Below are positions 59,612 to 64,000 of a DNA stretch of 64,000 nucleotides, in pieces; position 1 is the stretch's first letter; each line of letters starts with the position of its first letter. The stretch comes from Eubacterium plexicaudatum ASF492. Its GTDB lineage: Bacteria > Bacillota > Clostridia > Lachnospirales > Lachnospiraceae. The position numbers were made by a program, and so were the translations under genes. The stretch lies in NCBI RefSeq assembly GCF_000364225.2, contig NZ_AQFT02000001.1, positions 2,480,001 to 2,544,000 on the forward strand, written 5' to 3'. Below the pieces are notes generated by a model. It was not told the origin of the DNA, ran no database searches, and saw only the letters and a program-made list of their open reading frames with translations.

Positions 59612-61057
59612 TCTCAATCTCCTCTAAAATGTTGCTCGCATTCAATATAAATGCGAATACTTTCTGTGGGTAATCCATATGTAAAGGCAGCATAGACAGG
59701 AACAAAGAAGCTTCATACAACCGAACCGTCCGATAATCATAGCCGTTTTCTTCCAGCCTGCGCCGGAATATCCGCACATAGCTGATATTGTCAAACGGAA
59801 TATCCAGCCTGCAGGTAAGGTCTTCATCAATACGAATATCAAACAGTGCATTATTAAAAAATCATAGCACCCGCAGACAGAATGGCTCAGCTTCGCAACA
59901 TCATAATAGGGATCCGTCCATAATTCTTCTTCAGTAAGAGCACCTTTTGGATCAATGAATTTCAGCATCTTTGTCGCTTTATTATACATAGCATTTGCAA
60001 AGCAGGGATCCCCATGCCCGATTACACTGACCTGCGGATAATCATTCTCCGCCTCCACCTGTGCTTTCAGCCTGAAATATTTTTCCACCAGCACATCCAT
60101 GTTCACCTCCGTGCATCCCGCCGCCATAAGAGAAGCGATACTGCTATATTCCGGGAACCTTTTTAAATCCGAAATCCTGCGTACTACCTTGTCCACATAT
60201 AAACTATCCGCTGTACGCCGATACACTTCGTGCGGTACTTTCCGGCAGTGCCTGCTCCTAAAAAAATAAAAATATTTATCCATCAGCTGTTCAAACTCAT
60301 CCTCGCCAATGGAGCCATGCACCCACTTCACTGCCAGATCCGTCATATGAAGCCGCTCCATCGTATAACTTGCCGTCTCTTTTCCTTCCTGATAGCAGAA
60401 CGGCATTACATACCAAAACTTCATATCTTCCGGCAGCAAATGATAATAGCTGTATTCGCTTCTGATCTTTTCCTTATTGACAGAACTTTTTACAAGCGTA
60501 TAGTCATCACCCTGCAGAGAATTAAAATAACGAGAATCAAAATTGCCCGCAATACACCGGATAAAATTCCCTACCATACCAATATCAACGAGTCCTTCTA
60601 CAGCAAAGGATTCCATAACCTGCTTTGCGACGTCTACAGATGTCAGCCCGCCGCAGACCGGTTTCAAAAATTCCCCATAAGCTGCCATGTCTGCAAACAT
60701 TACCGCAGCCGGCCTGCCGCCTGCCATGACCCGATAGCTTTCGTCAATATAGTGCAGCTTCTCAAAAGACAGCATTGCTTTTTCCTCATCCGAAATCATA
60801 TAGTTAGAAAAACAATGCAGCACCCTGGTACCTGGGTCCGAAAATGCCTCCAGCCCCTTTTGCAGTTCATGAAATTCAAACACAGAGCGCAACAGCCTCC
60901 ACTGTGCCTGCGGAAACAAGCGATTTATTTTTTCCCGATACCAGATTTCCAGCCGCTTTCTTTTGACAACCACATCTGCAAAACCTTTCTCGCCGATGAC
61001 ATCCCGGATAATTTCACTTTTCTCATTGGTATCATCAAATACTACAAGCACATTCAT
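59601..61057 (-). pseudogene. Kinase-like phosphotransferase of the glycan operon, tail frame broken
   Basis: About 485 residues. It starts at the ATG at 61057, overlapping the previous stop (ATGA). The C-terminal domain has the APH-type catalytic loop VIGHGDPCFANAMY and the DFG-like FIDPKGAL, so it should transfer phosphate from ATP to a small molecule. The N-terminal ~240 residues resemble an NTP-binding or sugar-recognition domain (MNVLVVFDDTNEKSEIIRD). One added T in the A6 run at 59856-59861 restores YDFFNNALFDIRIDEDLTCR and the end near 59601. It probably makes the phosphorylated substrate for the nucleotidyltransferase. Confidence 0.78.
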
Positions 61058-61914
61058 TTTCGCCACCCCATTCTCTTTCTGCCGATTCTGATGACATGCA
61101 AAAGCAGACTGCAGACTGCCATAAACACCACACTGACTGATACAAACGGATTCTGACCCGCCGGCCCCATGCCTGCCAAAACTACTGTCAGATATTCTGA
61201 AAGCGCCGGCCCTGTCTCCCGTACAGACAACATACTGCCGGAAGCAGCCAATCCGGTCGTTTCCGCCGCCCATGCCGCCAGAGAAAGTATATAAGCAATA
61301 AACCCTCTGCCCCTGACAGCTGCTTCCAGTTGCTTATACGCATATTCTGCATATTCCATAAACAACAGCATTCGATTCCGTCTCCTGGAAGCGTTGATTC
61401 TTAATAGATACTTTTTCCAGTAATGATGCATACTCGGAAACAGCATATAACAGACAAGAAGGCCCAACAGGACAGCGAGCAGTACATACAGCAGCGGCAC
61501 AGCGCCTGATACATGCGCGGACCGCAAGACCAGCATAACTGTCACCAGCGCCAACGTATCTGTAAATCGGTCTAATACGATCAGCGCAGCTCCGCCCAGA
61601 TAATTACATAAATAATAGCCATAGCAATAAGCGCGAAAAATATCTCCCAGCTTAAAAGGAAGAATCATGCTGACTACAGCTGTCTTGCAGTACTGTTCCA
61701 TATACCGGCGCAACGGTATATTTTTTCCAAACATTGCAAGATATAAGCGCAATGCTTTGATCCCATGAACAAAAATGGCCGTCAGCAGCAGCACAGCCGT
61801 CTGTCGGATGGTTCCAAAGCAGATTCCCCCGCAGGAAAACCAAACTGCTGTGACAAGCAGGACTATAATATTTACCAGGCCATAAAAAAGGCTGTACTTT
61901 TCCCTGTGCTTCAT
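61054..61914 (-). CDS. Flippase-like membrane protein (LPG synthase TM-domain type)
   Basis: 286 residues with about eight membrane helices. The family marks are KLGDIFRAYCYGYYLCNYLG (compare K-x-GDxxR in the UPF0104/lysylphosphatidylglycerol synthase membrane domain) and the helix LIVLDRFTDTLALVTVMLV. Proteins of this kind without the synthetase domain are thought to move or accept lipid-linked intermediates. It is coupled by ATGA overlaps to the genes on both sides. Confidence 0.82.
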   Translation of the reverse strand: MKHREKYSLFYGLVNIIVLLVTAVWFSCGGICFGTIRQTAVLLLTAIFVHGIKALRLYLAMFGKNIPLRRYMEQYCKTAVVSMILPFKLGDIFRAYCYGYYLCNYLGGAALIVLDRFTDTLALVTVMLVLRSAHVSGAVPLLYVLLAVLLGLLVCYMLFPSMHHYWKKYLLRINASRRRNRMLLFMEYAEYAYKQLEAAVRGRGFIAYILSLAAWAAETTGLAASGSMLSVRETGPALSEYLTVVLAGMGPAGQNPFVSVSVVFMAVCSLLLHVIRIGRKRMGWRK

Positions 61915-62723
61915 GCCTGCTCCTGCTGTCTGCCTTCTGCATATATCCTTTGTGCCGTATAGGAATGAATGATTTTATCACGATGCTCTGTTGTCACAAA
62001 CTTCTTTTTATTCCGCATATAAGATGCCAGCAGCCGTAAGACGGTAACCGCCTGCCTTGCCATTTTCACGTTAGATACCTGATCGTCTTCCCGCCATAAA
62101 ATCGGAAAAAATCGGATTCTGTGACCGTAATAACAAGATCCAAGGATCATGCAGTAGTTAAACATCAGATCATCCCTGTATTTCCGGTAAAAAGGCTTTC
62201 GCAGCATATCGACCCGATACATGTTAAGCCCGGAACCAAGGTCATAAATACGCTGTCCGGTTCCGATGGAAAACAAAAGGTCGTATACATAATTGCCAAA
62301 TGTCCGTAATCTCGAATAGCCCTCCAACCTGGAACCTTTCATAAAACGGGCACCCAGAAAACAGTCGTAACGCATATATTCTCTGTTTCGCAAATAAGGA
62401 AGCATATTGGAGATATCCCCCTGATCGTCCCCGTGAAGAACCAGAATATAGTCAAAATTGTTTTTTACCGCATAGCGGAAAGCCGTTTTGTGGGAACCTC
62501 CCAATCCGTAGTTTTCATGATTCCGAAGCAGGGATACCGGAATATCCATCGGATGTTGTGTCAAATAATTAATTACAGCTGTTTCACCATTGTCCGTGCT
62601 CCTGTTATTTACAATCATTACTTCCGTTAAAAAACCGCAGACTTCCTTATTCAGTTGTCCTAATACACGTAGTATCTGTTTTTCGCAATTATACATTGGA
62701 ATAAATAATAATATTTTTGGCAT
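61911..62723 (-). CDS. GT2 glycosyltransferase, polyprenyl-phosphate type
   Basis: 270 residues from the ATG at 62723 (AGAGGTG upstream); a GTG two codons earlier is possible. The GT-A fold segments are ILLFIPMYNCEKQILRVL, VMIVNNRSTDNGE, NYGLGGSHKTAFRYAVKN and the metal-binding VLHGDDQGDI. The shape is like dolichol/polyprenyl-phosphate sugar transferases but without C-terminal membrane helices. It likely puts the first sugar on a carrier lipid for the cluster's glycan. Confidence 0.88.
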   Translation of the reverse strand: MPKILLFIPMYNCEKQILRVLGQLNKEVCGFLTEVMIVNNRSTDNGETAVINYLTQHPMDIPVSLLRNHENYGLGGSHKTAFRYAVKNNFDYILVLHGDDQGDISNMLPYLRNREYMRYDCFLGARFMKGSRLEGYSRLRTFGNYVYDLLFSIGTGQRIYDLGSGLNMYRVDMLRKPFYRKYRDDLMFNYCMILGSCYYGHRIRFFPILWREDDQVSNVKMARQAVTVLRLLASYMRNKKKFVTTEHRDKIIHSYTAQRIYAEGRQQEQA

Positions 62724-62789
62724 AATCACACCTCTTTTTTGTTACCCGTTGTTTTTCATTGAACCGGTTTACCGCGTGTTAATCAGCTT

Positions 62790-63701
62790 TTACTTCACTG
62801 CAACAAAATAATACAGCGTATTCCTTCCTAAATGGCCATTCATAACCGAATAAAACGGCACAAAATATGCATCGGAAAACCCGGCGCTTTTTACAAATTC
62901 CATAAAATCCCATCCGTAATCATAAAATACAAGGCTCCCGCCTCCTAATGGATTGCCATGGTAAATCGGTTCCAGAAGGTACTCAATATTCCCATCGGAT
63001 ATTTTTGCACGCCGGACGGTATTATCCAGATCCCATATAAATGGAAATGTAGCCATCATAATTCCACCCGCTTTTAATACTCGATACATTTCTTTGAGCG
63101 CGCGCCTAATATCCGCGACATGTTCCAAAACATCATTTGATATTGCATAGTCAAAAGATTCATTCGGAAAACTCAGATTCATTGCATCTTCATGCCGAAT
63201 GCCGTCTTCCCTTACCGTGCCGGGCGCAAAATCGCCTAAATACTCACTTCCTGTCAGATATTTCAGTCTTGCTTTTAAAACCCGGTAAAATGGCGTTGTC
63301 TGCTCATAGACATATACATGATCCTTATCGGGATTTACACGCTTAAATATTTCTCCTGCCATAAATCTCTGCCTGTTATTCAGGCCACACACCGGACATA
63401 TCATACTTTCCCGAAAGCACAATTGCTCATCCATCGCAAACATATCCGTTAAAATAAAATTTCGGTCACAGCCACACGCCGCACAATATCCGGGATAATT
63501 CAGACGCCTGTCCGGTGCATTTAAAACAATGCGGCCAAGTACCCTCTCAAAGTCCGCTGTATTACCCCCTCCCAATGTAAGTCTGCCTACCTCGGCTTTG
63601 CTCCTTATATAAGTATTTTCGATCTCTTCCCTGGTCTCACCCTGGCCATATTTCTTGCTGAAACACCTGTTCATAAATGAAAATCTGATCTTTCTTTTCA
63701 T
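62790..63701 (-). CDS. Class I SAM-dependent methyltransferase with zinc-ribbon N-terminus
   Basis: 303 residues from the ATG at 63701 (GGGAGGG upstream). The N-terminal part carries two CxxC pairs (YCAACGCDRNF and ICPVCGLNNRQRF) that look like a zinc ribbon. The C-terminal half is a methyltransf_11-type fold, with ISNDVLEHVADIRRALKEMY and RVLKAGGIMMATFPF. Such proteins in glycan clusters methylate sugars or end the chain. It is the upstream-most complete gene of the operon here. Confidence 0.87.
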   Translation of the reverse strand: MKRKIRFSFMNRCFSKKYGQGETREEIENTYIRSKAEVGRLTLGGGNTADFERVLGRIVLNAPDRRLNYPGYCAACGCDRNFILTDMFAMDEQLCFRESMICPVCGLNNRQRFMAGEIFKRVNPDKDHVYVYEQTTPFYRVLKARLKYLTGSEYLGDFAPGTVREDGIRHEDAMNLSFPNESFDYAISNDVLEHVADIRRALKEMYRVLKAGGIMMATFPFIWDLDNTVRRAKISDGNIEYLLEPIYHGNPLGGGSLVFYDYGWDFMEFVKSAGFSDAYFVPFYSVMNGHLGRNTLYYFVAVK

Positions 63702-63800
63702 TGTAGCCCTCCCGAAGCACATTCTTACGGCCTGGCAGCATATGCACAGATCTGCCGAATCATAACCGTCTCTTCCTGCCTTAAAAGCAGGAATATTCCC

Positions 63801-64000
63801 TTATTCTTCTACACAAATGTATTGTCCTGTATCCACCGTCTGCTCCTGCCCATTGCAGGCATATTGAATATAGATTCGATATTTGCCGTCCACAAGCCTG
63901 CTTCCATTCAGGTCACAGAAAAATCCACTTTTGTCATAATTGCATCCATCATCAAATCTTTGCGTAATATCTTTTCTTTCATCCATATACGCAGGAATGG
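63801..64000 (-). CDS. C-terminal end of a gene that continues past the window
   Basis: The frame is open from the window edge (IPAYMDERKDITQRF) to the stop at 63801, so only the last ~66 residues are visible. They form a small beta-rich domain (DLNGSRLVDGKYRIYIQYAC, QEQTVDTGQYICVEE). The gene probably belongs to the same glycan operon. The function cannot be told from this fragment. Confidence 0.6.
   Translation of the reverse strand, partial: IPAYMDERKDITQRFDDGCNYDKSGFFCDLNGSRLVDGKYRIYIQYACNGQEQTVDTGQYICVEE

Noticed and set aside
60230..61156. A 308-codon plus-strand frame
   Set aside because: Antisense to the kinase gene, with a composition typical of shadow frames (many His, Arg, Ile).

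Overview
The window looks like chromosome of a Gram-positive anaerobe of the Clostridia, most likely Lachnospiraceae. The evidence is purine-rich Shine-Dalgarno sites, sigma-A type promoters, the DUF5716/DUF5717 operon, a Clostridia-type glycerol operon (glpK, two flavoproteins, DUF1667), a DUF3793 gene, a fused cobA-hemD, and several chemoreceptors with CheV. The assignment rests on gene content only. I saw no rRNA, tRNA or CRISPR array.

Layout. 1-6.4 kb is an accessory patch: an IS200-type element with a row of palindromes, an IS91-like transposase overlapping a tyrosine recombinase, a decayed GNAT gene, a relaxase remnant and an Rpn/PD-(D/E)XK gene. 6.6-10.3 kb holds a Csp-like subtilase, a cytosolic zinc-binding chemoreceptor and a CsoR-type regulator. 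10.3-17.2 kb is a minus-strand operon of unknown function (very large DUF5717 protein, actin/Hsp70-like DUF5716 ATPase, TPR protein, membrane coiled-coil protein). 17.4-23.8 kb has a PLP enzyme and a glycerol operon that ends in a chloramphenicol-acetyltransferase-like gene. 24-27.5 kb has two membrane chemoreceptors. 27.8-39.7 kb has DUF3793, ung, hisF, hisH, cheV, a lipoprotein, a two-component system, a TRM11-like methyltransferase and an amidase. 39.8-40.3 kb is a gene-free stretch of very long inverted repeats. 40.3-44.3 kb is the tetrapyrrole operon cobA-hemD, hemB, hemL. 44.4-51.8 kb has DUF4173/HTH/DUF2975 genes diverging from a two-component system with an ABC exporter. 51.8-53.3 kb has a hypothetical gene and a tiny two-gene operon. 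53.4-64 kb is one minus-strand surface-glycan operon that runs in from beyond the right edge.

How the genes work together. GlpK phosphorylates glycerol and the two flavoproteins with DUF1667 probably oxidise glycerol-3-phosphate. HemL and HemB make porphobilinogen, and HemD/CobA carry the path towards sirohaem or cobalamin. The three chemoreceptors and CheV imply chemotaxis. The glycan operon has a kinase, nucleotidyltransferase and HAD enzyme to activate a headgroup, glycosyltransferases to assemble the glycan, and membrane proteins to move or finish it.

Caution. About twenty reading frames are broken, and wherever the homologous frame can be rejoined one inserted base repairs it, mostly in homopolymers. 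This looks more like base-deletion error in the sequence than gene decay, so interrupted genes are entered over their whole span, typed pseudogene, with the break given. Family names come from remembered motifs; no database search was possible.
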